Positions 1 through 6,001 of a DNA stretch of 6,190 nucleotides are shown piece by piece. Within the stretch, counting starts at the first letter, position 1; every line of letters begins with the position of its first letter. This DNA is from Bacteroidales bacterium (GTDB taxonomy: Bacteria; Bacteroidota; Bacteroidia; Bacteroidales; Muribaculaceae): assembly GCA_900752535.1 (NCBI GenBank), contig CAADVV010000045.1, positions 1 through 6,190 on the forward strand, written 5' to 3'. The notes beneath the pieces were generated by a model. It ran no database searches. It saw nothing but the letters and a program-made list of their open reading frames with translations, and was not told where the DNA came from. Made by a program: the position numbers and the translations under genes.

Positions 1-1
1 C

Positions 2-589
2 TTCATCGCCGTGAAGTCCCATGTTGCCCTTTCCGTCGAAATAAATCCCGACTGTGTCGTGGTTGCCCTTTTCTGGATATGGCGAGCCGATCATGGAGTC
101 AAAGGTTCGGTGGGCTGGAACATCAACACAGCAGACAACGGACTCGTGGTCAACGGCGACGACGTGACCATCTATGGCCTCTTCAACGAGCATTTTCAGA
201 AATATCAGACTCTGTGGCAGGGCGAACGCGGCCGGGTATATTTCTTCCAGTGCGAGACTCCTTATGATGCTCCCTCGCAGGAATATTTCATGAGCGAGAA
301 CGGCACACGTCCCGGCTATGCCGCCTACAAGGTTGCTGACAACGTCCTTGAACATTCGGCTTGCGGTCTGGGTATATATGATGTGCTCCACAACGACATC
401 ATGCTTGAGAACTCAATGGAGGTACCCGAGCGCAAGAGTATAAACATCCACCATATTGTCAACACCTCGTTCATCCCTGGTCCGGCCAAAGGCTTCAACC
501 ACGTCATCAACGGTCAGGTCGAAAGCACATACAGCTACGGCCGTCAGCACGTCGCCCGCGTCAACCAGTTCCCCGCCCCCAAAGACTAA
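2..589 (+). CDS. C-terminal part of a large, probably secreted beta-helix-like protein (partial)
   Basis: The frame is open from the window edge to the TAA at 587-589, so the true start lies outside; the GTG at 11 is not a credible start. From about position 71 the protein reads FWIWRADHG, then NGLVVNGDDVTIYGLF, EHFQKYQTLW, GRVYFFQ, PYD and GYAAYKVAD. From memory, this series is typical of the C-terminal half of large secreted proteins often auto-labelled 'coagulation factor 5/8 type' or 'adenylyl cyclase' proteins. They probably fold as a right-handed parallel beta-helix and may act on polysaccharides. No catalytic residues can be assigned from this fragment, and neither automatic label should be taken as a function. 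The first 23 residues or so are unusually valine-rich and do not fit the family as I recall it (see findings). A strong terminator follows 41 bases after the stop, so the gene ends its transcription unit. I am confident that it is coding, moderately confident of the family, and unsure of the function. Confidence 0.8.
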   Translation, partial: FIAVKSHVALSVEINPDCVVVALFWIWRADHGVKGSVGWNINTADNGLVVNGDDVTIYGLFNEHFQKYQTLWQGERGRVYFFQCETPYDAPSQEYFMSENGTRPGYAAYKVADNVLEHSACGLGIYDVLHNDIMLENSMEVPERKSINIHHIVNTSFIPGPAKGFNHVINGQVESTYSYGRQHVARVNQFPAPKD

Positions 590-630
590 CTCCAAACTTA
601 TTATTTTATAGGTTCTTAAAAGTTAAAAAG

Positions 631-671
631 AGGCTTGAACGCTGTTTTGCACGGCGCTCAAGCCTTTTTTT
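631..671 (+). terminator. Rho-independent terminator of the upstream gene
   Basis: The arms 631-644 (AGGCTTGAACGCTG) and 652-665 (CGGCGCTCAAGCCT) pair over 14 positions with one A-C mismatch and one T-G wobble. The loop is 7 bases. A run of seven T follows at 665-671. It lies 41 bases after the stop at 589. An A-rich stretch on the left side (618-630) means it might also stop transcripts arriving on the minus strand. Confidence 0.88.
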
Positions 672-673
672 AA

Positions 674-850
674 TACTCAAACATAGGAAGTAGCCATAAT
701 CATTGCGAAGCTAACATTGGCCGCGCAAATGGCCGCTTTCGCAAGTGGTTATTCTCCTGCACGTATTTCGCATCGGTGAAGGGCATTCAGAGGCTCTATG
801 CAGACTTCTTCGGCCTGGAGGTCAGTCGAGCCATATATAATCCTCTCTAA
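674..850 (+). pseudogene. Possible gene fragment of unknown family (58 codons, no start codon)
   Basis: Between an in-frame TAA at 671-673 and a TAA at 848-850 there is an open stretch of 58 codons with no ATG. Its second half reads like real protein: RFRKWLFSCTYFASVKGIQR, then LYADFFGLEVSRAIYNPL, a mix of basic, aromatic and hydrophobic residues. I do not recognise the family. It lies just behind a terminator and in front of the 3' end of the convergent protease gene. No promoter or leader is visible, so it may be the tail of a decayed gene, perhaps from a mobile element. It could equally be a chance open frame. The rest of the 672-908 stretch holds only a short imperfect inverted repeat (704-711 with 735-743). 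Confidence 0.3.
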
Positions 851-908
851 TCGTACTTTGGACGCTTTGTCTAAGCAAAGAATCCCTACATAATACGCCG
901 CGCCGTCA

Positions 909-2126
909 CTAAATAATCTCCTTATCTATAATAAGTATATAGGTTACAATTTCTCCATTCTTTTTCCTGACGTCGTAAGTGGTCCGGCCGTTTAAGCCAA
1001 GCCCCTTGCGCTGTTTCTCCCATGTTATGTCTTTAACCGGTCGCCCGTTTATCGACAGGATAATATCCCCGATTTCAAAACCAGCCCGTTGAGCAATGCC
1101 ATTATCGTACAAGGAACTTATTACCCATCCATCGCAAATATCAGTTCGGTCTATATAACTCATCTGCTCCCGCGACGAAATGAAACAATCATCATCGGGG
1201 TTGTTATTCTTTCTTGCATACAATTTATTGTGTACATAATCGATAATCAGATCATAATGGCATAAAATAGGATTCCCTAAAAGACCGACATACTTGTCAC
1301 TGCCTGCCAAGGCTCCCTGCGTGTTATAGGATGCGCTGACAACTACATTGTCCAGTTCATCAAGTAATTTGAATGATTTAGCACGGAATATCATTGTAGT
1401 GCCATCTCCACCCAGGCCATAGTTTGGGGTATAATATCGGGCTATAGGCTTGTTATTAAAATCCAACGTTTCGCGGACACTATTTGTCAATACTAATGAA
1501 GTTCCACAGCCTAAGTCAAGGAGAAATCGACCTTTGACAGACTGTATTGAATCTACCATAAGTTCAGCATCAATATATATTCTGTTATCTTTGAAAGTCG
1601 CCGGAAGCTGTGTAAACCCTTCAAGAACTTCATTAGTGAGCTTCTTCACCGGGAGAATATATTCGTCCAAATAGTTTATCAGAATAATCTTATTTGCGAA
1701 CGCCTCATTACCGACCATTAAATCGATATGCCTTCCAAGAGCCTCCCGATGATTTACGACCGGACTATACTCATCTTTATATTTAATCTTACCCATTGAA
1801 ATTTTCAATGGCTCGACTATCATAGGGTAACTCGTATTATCACTATTGCCGGCACCTCCTAAGATGGCAATAGCCTTACTGTCTTTATCATTTCTCCAAT
1901 TTGACAATCTATCAAAATCTTTGTCGACTAAGATATGGCTTGCTCCGGTGTCATATATCAATGACACCGGCACTGTGTCCTGGAGAGTTGCCTGAATATA
2001 CAGATGTTTATGATATTCAAAAGGTATTGCACCATCAGGAATCTCCGCCGATGCAGACAGCATGGTAGAAATGCCTAACAATGCGAAAGAAAACCGGAGT
2101 ATTCTTTGAACTATATTTAATCTCAT
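909..2126 (-). CDS. Retropepsin-like aspartyl protease with C-terminal PDZ domain (exported)
   Basis: The 405-residue product has a signal peptide (basic MRLNIVQRILR, then a hydrophobic stretch to about residue 26), so it should act in the periplasm or envelope. Lobe 1 has the catalytic motif DTGAS at residues 59-63 and a hydrophobic-hydrophobic-Gly element (LMVGN) at about 136-140. Lobe 2 has LLDLGCGTS at 202-210 and VGLLGNPIL at 280-288. Both catalytic aspartates are present, but the usual Thr or Ser after the second one is Leu. A PDZ domain covers about 325-402, with GIAQRAGFEIGDIILSINGR at 343-362. This suggests an intramolecular two-lobed protease with PDZ-guided substrate binding or regulation. 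The ATG at 2124-2126 leads directly into the signal peptide; there is no Shine-Dalgarno, but a Bacteroidetes -7 box lies upstream. The stop is TAG. The gene is AT-richer than its neighbours. Substrate unknown; family confident, activity inferred. Confidence 0.88.
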   Translation of the reverse strand: MRLNIVQRILRFSFALLGISTMLSASAEIPDGAIPFEYHKHLYIQATLQDTVPVSLIYDTGASHILVDKDFDRLSNWRNDKDSKAIAILGGAGNSDNTSYPMIVEPLKISMGKIKYKDEYSPVVNHREALGRHIDLMVGNEAFANKIILINYLDEYILPVKKLTNEVLEGFTQLPATFKDNRIYIDAELMVDSIQSVKGRFLLDLGCGTSLVLTNSVRETLDFNNKPIARYYTPNYGLGGDGTTMIFRAKSFKLLDELDNVVVSASYNTQGALAGSDKYVGLLGNPILCHYDLIIDYVHNKLYARKNNNPDDDCFISSREQMSYIDRTDICDGWVISSLYDNGIAQRAGFEIGDIILSINGRPVKDITWEKQRKGLGLNGRTTYDVRKKNGEIVTYILIIDKEII

Positions 2127-2155
2127 AAAATTTTGAAGTCGTTACTATTCAAACA

Positions 2156-2189
2156 CAAATTTACACATTTTCGCTGACGTACAGCGCAA
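2156..2189 (-). promoter_or_regulatory. Candidate promoter of the aspartyl protease gene
   Basis: Read on the minus strand, TAAATTTG (2156-2163) matches the Bacteroidetes -7 consensus TAnnTTTG exactly. A TTG at 2187-2189 could be the -33 element, but the gap of 23 bases is a little longer than the usual 19-21. The -7 box ends 29 bases before the ATG at 2126, so the leader would be short. Confidence 0.5.
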
Positions 2190-2261
2190 CCCATTGAAAA
2201 TTCGTGACTTTTCTCGAAAAAGTATCCGCTATTGCTCTGCTGCAAACAATTGGCAACAGTT

Positions 2262-2366
2262 ATGGCTTATCGCAAAAAATCACTCACAGAAGTAATCATC
2301 GGGTTCTGGGCGTTGCAGTCAAAAGACGTAATTTCGCCGGACGGCTCGTTAAACATAGGGAATTGA
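2262..2366 (+). CDS. Doubtful small ORF, 34 codons
   Basis: ATG at 2262 to TGA at 2364-2366 encodes 34 residues: MAYRKKSLTEVIIGFWALQS followed by KDVISPDGSLNIGN. The frame is also open upstream, back to a TGA near 2203. The peptide has a balanced protein-like composition with a basic start and an amphipathic middle, which is why it is listed. No ribosome binding site or clear promoter is visible, and I do not recognise it. It lies opposite to the tRNA and protease genes, between the tRNA-operon hairpin and the protease promoter. It may be a remnant of a larger gene or chance. Confidence 0.2.
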   Translation: MAYRKKSLTEVIIGFWALQSKDVISPDGSLNIGN

Positions 2367-2385
2367 TGTGTGGGGATATAACGAG

Positions 2386-2425
2386 AGAAGACTCCTAAGC
2401 GCGTTGAGCGGCTTAAGAGTCTTCT
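2386..2425 (-). terminator. Hairpin ending the tRNA operon
   Basis: The arms 2386-2399 (AGAAGACTCCTAAG) and 2412-2425 (CTTAAGAGTCTTCT) pair over all 14 positions with a single wobble. A 12-base interior can close three further pairs. It starts 4 bases past the 3' end of tRNA-Leu on the minus strand. What follows on that strand (CTCGTTATAT) is only weakly T-rich, so termination may be inefficient or the hairpin may serve as a 3'-processing or stability element. Confidence 0.7.
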
Positions 2426-2429
2426 AAGG

Positions 2430-2513
2430 TGTCCGAGATGAGATTCGAACTCACACAGCCTTTCGGCCACTACCCCCTCAAAGTAGCGTGTCTACCAATT
2501 TCACCACCCGGAC
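2430..2513 (-). tRNA. tRNA-Leu, anticodon GAG
   Basis: The minus strand folds into a full class II cloverleaf. The acceptor GTCCGGG pairs with CTCGGAC, with one G-T. The D arm is GTGAAATTGGTAGACAC. The anticodon stem CTACT/GGTAG closes the loop TTGAGGG, so the anticodon is GAG (leucine, codons CUU/CUC). The long variable arm (GGCC-GAAA-GGCT) is typical of leucine. The T arm is GTGAG-TTCGAAT-CTCAT. The discriminator base is A, as expected for tRNA-Leu, and CCA is not encoded. It is the last gene of the tRNA operon, 60 bases after the preceding tRNA-Gly. Confidence 0.96.
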
Positions 2514-2573
2514 AGATGTTTTCCCTCGGCGTCGGCCTTAGTTGATTGTCGACGTGTTTGTGATAATGATTAG

Positions 2574-2646
<73 letters not shown>

Positions 2647-2702
2647 ATTGCTGTCTTTAATCACAGCCGTCGCTAAGGGGAAAAGTATTTTCAATGTTCG
2701 AG

Positions 2703-2775
<73 letters not shown>

Positions 2776-2807
2776 GTTTCGTCAACTGCTCTCTCGCAAT
2801 TGCGTTG

Positions 2808-2838
2808 CAAAGGTATGACTTATTTTTTAACCTGCAAA
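2808..2838 (-). promoter_or_regulatory. Promoter of the Gly-Gly-Leu tRNA operon
   Basis: On the minus strand, TTTG (2835-2838) is separated by 19 bases from TACCTTTG (2808-2815), an exact match to the Bacteroidetes -33/-7 pattern. Transcription would start around 2800 and give a leader of about 25 bases before the first tRNA-Gly. The surrounding DNA is very T/A-rich. Confidence 0.85.
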
Positions 2839-2957
2839 ATTTTTGACCAATTTTTTTGACAATTATTTTCACTACGTTTATTAATGCCCTGTCTGACAGT
2901 ATTGTGATGGGGAAACTTTTTTGCGGGGGATGAGCACTTTTTTGGCTGAGCGGTCGG

Positions 2958-3023
2958 AGCCGGAAACCGGCTGCGAGATAAAAGAGAGTCGGGGGCAACG
3001 GTATCATAGCCATTGCCCCCGAC
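2958..3023 (-). terminator. Terminator of the glyQS-lemA-FKBP operon, with a second hairpin
   Basis: The arms 2988-2998 (GTCGGGGGCAA) and 3013-3023 (TTGCCCCCGAC) pair perfectly over 11 positions. On the minus strand they are followed by TCTCTTTTAT, so this is a good intrinsic terminator 25 bases after the FKBP stop. Directly beyond it lies a second perfect hairpin, AGCCGGAAACCGGCT (2958-2972), six pairs with a 3-base loop. It has no T-run and may be a back-up or a 3'-end protecting structure. Confidence 0.85.
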
Positions 3024-3048
3024 AGATATTCTTTATTTACGCGCAGTT

Positions 3049-3618
3049 TTACTCGCGAACTTCGTAATATGGGATATCTTTGAGACGGATGTTGAATTTC
3101 AGGGCGGAGTAGGGCAGAATCAGTCCGTTGGTCTGAGCGCCGTAAGCGAGGTCATAGGGGATGACGATTTCGCATGTGTCTCCGACGTTCATATCCATCA
3201 GTGCGATGGCAAATCCCTGAACGGTCTTTTGCGGGACGAGTCGGGCGATTCCGCGGCCATACTGAGTCATCGTGTAGCTGGAGTCAAACGGTGTCCCGCT
3301 GGAGAGGCGTCCGTGGTATATCACGTCACACGTCGAGGTCAGCATCGGTTTGAGATTGCCGCTCGTTTCCTGACGGTCGTTGAAATAACGAATTAGAATT
3401 TCAGCGGCGGGATTCCAGTTGGGATACAGAACCTGATAGTACGGCTTGCCGTCAGGACCTATGCTGTCGCGACATGTGCGGAAATATTCGTCATTAGTCT
3501 TTCGCCATGTCTCATATTTCGACCATGTGTCGTCATCGTCGCTATTGCATCCCGTGGTTATCAGGGCGGAGGCCATGATTGCGACTATGGCCATTAACGA
3601 TATGGGGAGTTTTCTCAT
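3049..3618 (-). CDS. FKBP-type peptidyl-prolyl cis-trans isomerase lipoprotein
   Basis: The 189-residue product has a hydrophobic signal (residues 6-20) ending in TTGC with Cys24 as the likely lipid anchor. The lipobox is relaxed at -3. NSDDDD follows the cysteine; an acidic run there is the known Bacteroidetes surface-export signal, so the protein is probably displayed on the cell surface. Residues 25-90 form a Trp/Tyr-rich linker. An FKBP domain spans about 95-184: DVIYHGRL, FDSSY, VQGFAIALMDMNVGD, IPYDLAYG, LPYSALKF. Residues matching FKBP12 pocket positions are Tyr101, Phe111, Asp112, Phe136 (replacing Trp59), Tyr159 and Phe175, so proline isomerase activity is plausible. The ATG lies 11 bases after the lemA stop, which points to co-transcription, and a strong terminator follows. 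It may assist folding of surface or outer-membrane proteins; partners are unknown. Confidence 0.93.
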   Translation of the reverse strand: MRKLPISLMAIVAIMASALITTGCNSDDDDTWSKYETWRKTNDEYFRTCRDSIGPDGKPYYQVLYPNWNPAAEILIRYFNDRQETSGNLKPMLTSTCDVIYHGRLSSGTPFDSSYTMTQYGRGIARLVPQKTVQGFAIALMDMNVGDTCEIVIPYDLAYGAQTNGLILPYSALKFNIRLKDIPYYEVRE

Positions 3619-3629
3619 GCTTGGCTGTT

Positions 3630-4211
3630 TCAGAATTTTACTTCGGGAGCTTTTTCGGCCCCGGCTTCGGCTTTGAACTGAGGTTTGGCATCAAAGCCGA
3701 ACCATCCGGCATAAATGAGCGTCGGGAATTTTTTGATTGCCGTGTTGTAGTCACGCACGGCCTCGGTATAGCGGCTGCGGGCTGTGGTGACGCGGTTTTC
3801 AGTGCCTTCAAGCTGCACCTGCAGGTCTTTGAAGTTCTCGTTGGCTTTCAGGTCGGGATAGGCTTCGGAGACGGCGAGCAGCGTTTTGAGCGCTCCGGTC
3901 AGCTCGTTCTGAGCTTTTTGGAATTTTGCCAGATTCTCCTCGTTGAGTTCGTCGGCCGTGATGTTCACTGAGGTGGCGCGCGCACGGGCGTCAGTGACCT
4001 TCTCGAGAGTCTCTGATTCGTGCGAGGCATATCCTTTGACGGTGCTGACCAGATTGGGTATAAGGTCGGCGCGGCGCTTATACTGGTTCTCTACTTCGGC
4101 CCATGACTGTTCGACGTTCTGCTGTTTCTCGACGAGCGAGTTATAGTTGCACGAGGTCAGCATCGGGGCGATGGCGCAGATGAGGAGCAAAGCTCTGAGT
4201 ATTTTTTTCAT
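3630..4211 (-). CDS. lemA: LemA family lipoprotein
   Basis: The start is ATG at 4209-4211, giving 193 residues. It leads into MKKILRALLLICAIAPMLTS and then Cys21, a lipoprotein signal. Starts further upstream would overlap the end of glyQS and give a basic, low-complexity leader. The LemA core is clear: WAEVENQYKRRADLIPNLV at 37-55, then TVKGYASHE, ARARATS, EAYPDLKANENF and YNTAIKKFP. LemA proteins are largely helical bundles anchored at the envelope; their biochemical role is not well defined. Unlike the FKBP neighbour, no acidic run follows the cysteine (NYNSLVEK), so it probably faces the periplasm. It lies 41 bases after glyQS and 11 bases before the FKBP gene, in the middle of the operon. 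Its usual partners elsewhere (TPM-domain or HtpX proteins) are not in this window. Confidence 0.94.
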   Translation of the reverse strand: MKKILRALLLICAIAPMLTSCNYNSLVEKQQNVEQSWAEVENQYKRRADLIPNLVSTVKGYASHESETLEKVTDARARATSVNITADELNEENLAKFQKAQNELTGALKTLLAVSEAYPDLKANENFKDLQVQLEGTENRVTTARSRYTEAVRDYNTAIKKFPTLIYAGWFGFDAKPQFKAEAGAEKAPEVKF

Positions 4212-4252
4212 CGGTGTCTTTGTTTGGGTGTGAGAGGGATTTATGAAGCGTC

Positions 4253-5797
4253 TCAGGCGAGTTTGCGCAGGAGAGCGTTGAGCGAGACGTTTTCGTGGAT
4301 GAGACGATGGAGGTCGGCGGTGGCCACACGCTGCTGCTCCATCGAGTCGCGGTGGCGCAGTGTGACGGTGTTGTCTTCGAGCGTCTGGTGGTCGACGGTG
4401 ATGCAATAGGGGGTGCCGATAGCATCCTGACGGCGGTAGCGTTTGCCTATGGAGTCCTTCTCGTCATATCGTGTGGCGAAGTCAAAGCGGAGGTCGTTGA
4501 CGATTTCGCGGGCTTTCTCGGGAAGTCCGTCTTTGCGCACGAGCGGCATCACGGCACATTTCACCGGAGCGAGAGCCTCGGGGAGATGGAGCACAACGCG
4601 GGTGTCGCCGCCCTCGAGAGCCTGTTCCTCATAGCTCGAGCAGAGAACGCTCAGGAACATACGGTCGACGCCGATAGAGGTCTCGATGACATAGGGCACG
4701 TAGCTCTCGTTGAGCTCGGGGTCGAAATATTTGATGTTTTTACCCGAGAATTTCTCGTGCTGCGAGAGATCGAAGTTTGTGCGTGAGTGGATGCCCTCGA
4801 CTTCTTTGAATCCGAAAGGCATCTGGAATTCGATGTCGGTGGCGGCGTTGGCGTAGTGGGCCAGTTTCTCGTGGTCGTGGTAGCGATATTTCTCGTCGCC
4901 GAGACCAAGGGCCTTGTGCCATTTCAGACGCCATTCCTTCCAGTATTTGAACCATTCCATTTCCTGTCCGGGACGAACGAAGAACTGCATCTCCATCTGC
5001 TCGAACTCACGCATGCGGAATATAAACTGACGGGCTACAATCTCGTTGCGGAATGCCTTGCCTATCTGGGCTATACCGAAGGGCAGACGCATACGGCCTG
5101 TCTTCTGCACGTTCAGATAGTTGACAAATATGCCCTGAGCCGTCTCGGGGCGCAGATAGACTGTCATGGCGCCGTCGGCTGTCGAACCCATCTCGGTCTT
5201 GAACATCAGGTTGAACTGACGCACCTCCGTCCAGTTTTTCGTGCCGCTGATGGGACAGACAATTTCTTCGTCTAAGATAATCTGACGCAGGCCGTCGAGG
5301 TCTGAGGCGTTCATGGCCTCAGCGAAACGCTCGTGGAGGGCGTCGCGTCGCTGGCGTAGATCGAGGACACGCGGGTTGGTGGCGAGAAACTGCTCTTCGT
5401 CAAAGGCTTCTTTGAAGCGCTTGCGGCCTTTGGCAACCTCTTTGGCTATTTTGTCGTCATATTTGGCAATCTGGTCTTCGATGAGCACATCGGCGCGATA
5501 GCGCTTCTTTGAGTCGCGGTTGTCGATGAGAGGATCGTTGAAAGCATCGACGTGACCCGAGGCTTTCCAGATTGTGGGGTGCATGAAGATAGCCGAGTCG
5601 ATGCCGACAATGTTTTCGTGAAGGAGGGTCATGGCCTCCCACCAATAGCGTTTGATGTTGTTCTTAAGCTCTACGCCGTTCTGGCCGTAGTCATAGACGG
5701 CCGAAAGTCCGTCATAGATTTCGCTTGAAGGGAAAACAAAGCCATATTCCTTGGCGTGTGAAACGATTTTTTTGAAAACGTCCTCTTGGGTTGCCAT
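4253..5797 (-). CDS. glyQS: Glycyl-tRNA synthetase, dimeric (alpha2) type
   Basis: The 514-residue product charges tRNA-Gly with glycine using ATP, in the cytoplasm. It is the single-chain class II enzyme, not the separate alpha and beta subunits of many proteobacteria. Visible signatures are YGFVFPSSEIYDGLSAVYDYG at the N-terminus, FMHPTIWKASGHVDAF (71-86, motif 1 region), YLRPETAQGIF (214-224), motif 2 FRNEIVARQFIFRMREFEQM (249-268), and motif 3 ETSIGVDRMFLSVL (372-385) with Arg379. The C-terminal anticodon-binding domain runs from about 410 to the end. Residues 105-175 hold a charged, probably helical insertion usual for this family. The length is normal and no key residue is missing. The ATG at 5795-5797 has an AT-rich leader without Shine-Dalgarno. 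It is the first gene of an operon with lemA and the FKBP lipoprotein. Two tRNA-Gly genes lie about 1.5 kb downstream of its 3' end. Confidence 0.98.
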   Translation of the reverse strand: MATQEDVFKKIVSHAKEYGFVFPSSEIYDGLSAVYDYGQNGVELKNNIKRYWWEAMTLLHENIVGIDSAIFMHPTIWKASGHVDAFNDPLIDNRDSKKRYRADVLIEDQIAKYDDKIAKEVAKGRKRFKEAFDEEQFLATNPRVLDLRQRRDALHERFAEAMNASDLDGLRQIILDEEIVCPISGTKNWTEVRQFNLMFKTEMGSTADGAMTVYLRPETAQGIFVNYLNVQKTGRMRLPFGIAQIGKAFRNEIVARQFIFRMREFEQMEMQFFVRPGQEMEWFKYWKEWRLKWHKALGLGDEKYRYHDHEKLAHYANAATDIEFQMPFGFKEVEGIHSRTNFDLSQHEKFSGKNIKYFDPELNESYVPYVIETSIGVDRMFLSVLCSSYEEQALEGGDTRVVLHLPEALAPVKCAVMPLVRKDGLPEKAREIVNDLRFDFATRYDEKDSIGKRYRRQDAIGTPYCITVDHQTLEDNTVTLRHRDSMEQQRVATADLHRLIHENVSLNALLRKLA

Positions 5798-5889
5798 ATA
5801 TTATTCGGTTTATTTATATGTGGATGTCGCGGCGTATCTTCAGGCCGGACGACTTCTGGCGGTCGGCTTTTCTGATTCGCATACAGGCG

Positions 5890-5921
5890 CAAAGTTACGT
5901 TTTTTATGTCAACGGCGCAAA
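5890..5921 (-). promoter_or_regulatory. Promoter of the glyQS-lemA-FKBP operon
   Basis: On the minus strand TTTG (5918-5921), a 20-base gap and TAACTTTG (5890-5897) match the Bacteroidetes consensus exactly. The start point would be near 5883, giving a leader of about 85 bases before the glyQS ATG. I see only a weak possible hairpin in that leader and no T-box or other recognised riboswitch. Confidence 0.88.
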
Positions 5922-5931
5922 TCGTGTTCCT

Positions 5932-5958
5932 GATTGTGAGTTTTTGTGTTGCACAATC
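5932..5958. repeat. Short inverted repeat between divergent promoters
   Basis: GATTGTG (5932-5938) and CACAATC (5952-5958) form a 7-base inverted repeat with a 13-base spacer. It overlaps the -33 element of the rightward promoter and lies about 10 bases upstream of the leftward -33 element. This is a plausible protein-binding position, but a 7-base repeat can occur by chance. Confidence 0.3.
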
Positions 5959-5979
5959 GACGTCTGTTGACTAACTTTG
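5949..5979 (+). promoter_or_regulatory. Promoter of the plsC-like gene
   Basis: TTG (5949-5951), a 20-base gap and TAACTTTG (5972-5979) match the Bacteroidetes pattern. The -7 box is identical to that of the divergent glyQS promoter. Transcription would begin about 15-20 bases before the ATG at 6002. No Shine-Dalgarno is visible in the short leader. Confidence 0.8.
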
Positions 5980-6001
5980 CCCTGACCTAATCCCAAAGAT
6001 T

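Noticed and set aside
62..73. GNHD in the minus-strand peptide near the left edge, a motif of calcineurin-like phosphoesterases (codons 53-64)
   Set aside because: Four residues without the other metal-binding motifs are not evidence of that family.
2204..2398. Plus-strand ORF of 64 residues from an ATG at 2204
   Set aside because: It overlaps the tRNA-operon hairpin, has no start signals, and another frame of the same stretch looks more protein-like.
2889..2944. Small dyad CTGTCTGACAG (2889-2899) and a repeated ACTTTTTTG (2915-2923, 2936-2944)
   Set aside because: Too short to separate from chance in this T-rich intergenic stretch; no link to a promoter element.
4212..4406. N-terminal extension of lemA by 65 codons
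   Set aside because: It would overlap glyQS and give a basic, His/Pro/Arg-rich leader. The ATG at 4209-4211 starts directly at a lipoprotein signal.
4295..5275. Long plus-strand open frames of about 160 residues each opposite glyQS
   Set aside because: They are antisense shadows of a strongly conserved synthetase gene; the peptides show no recognisable domain.
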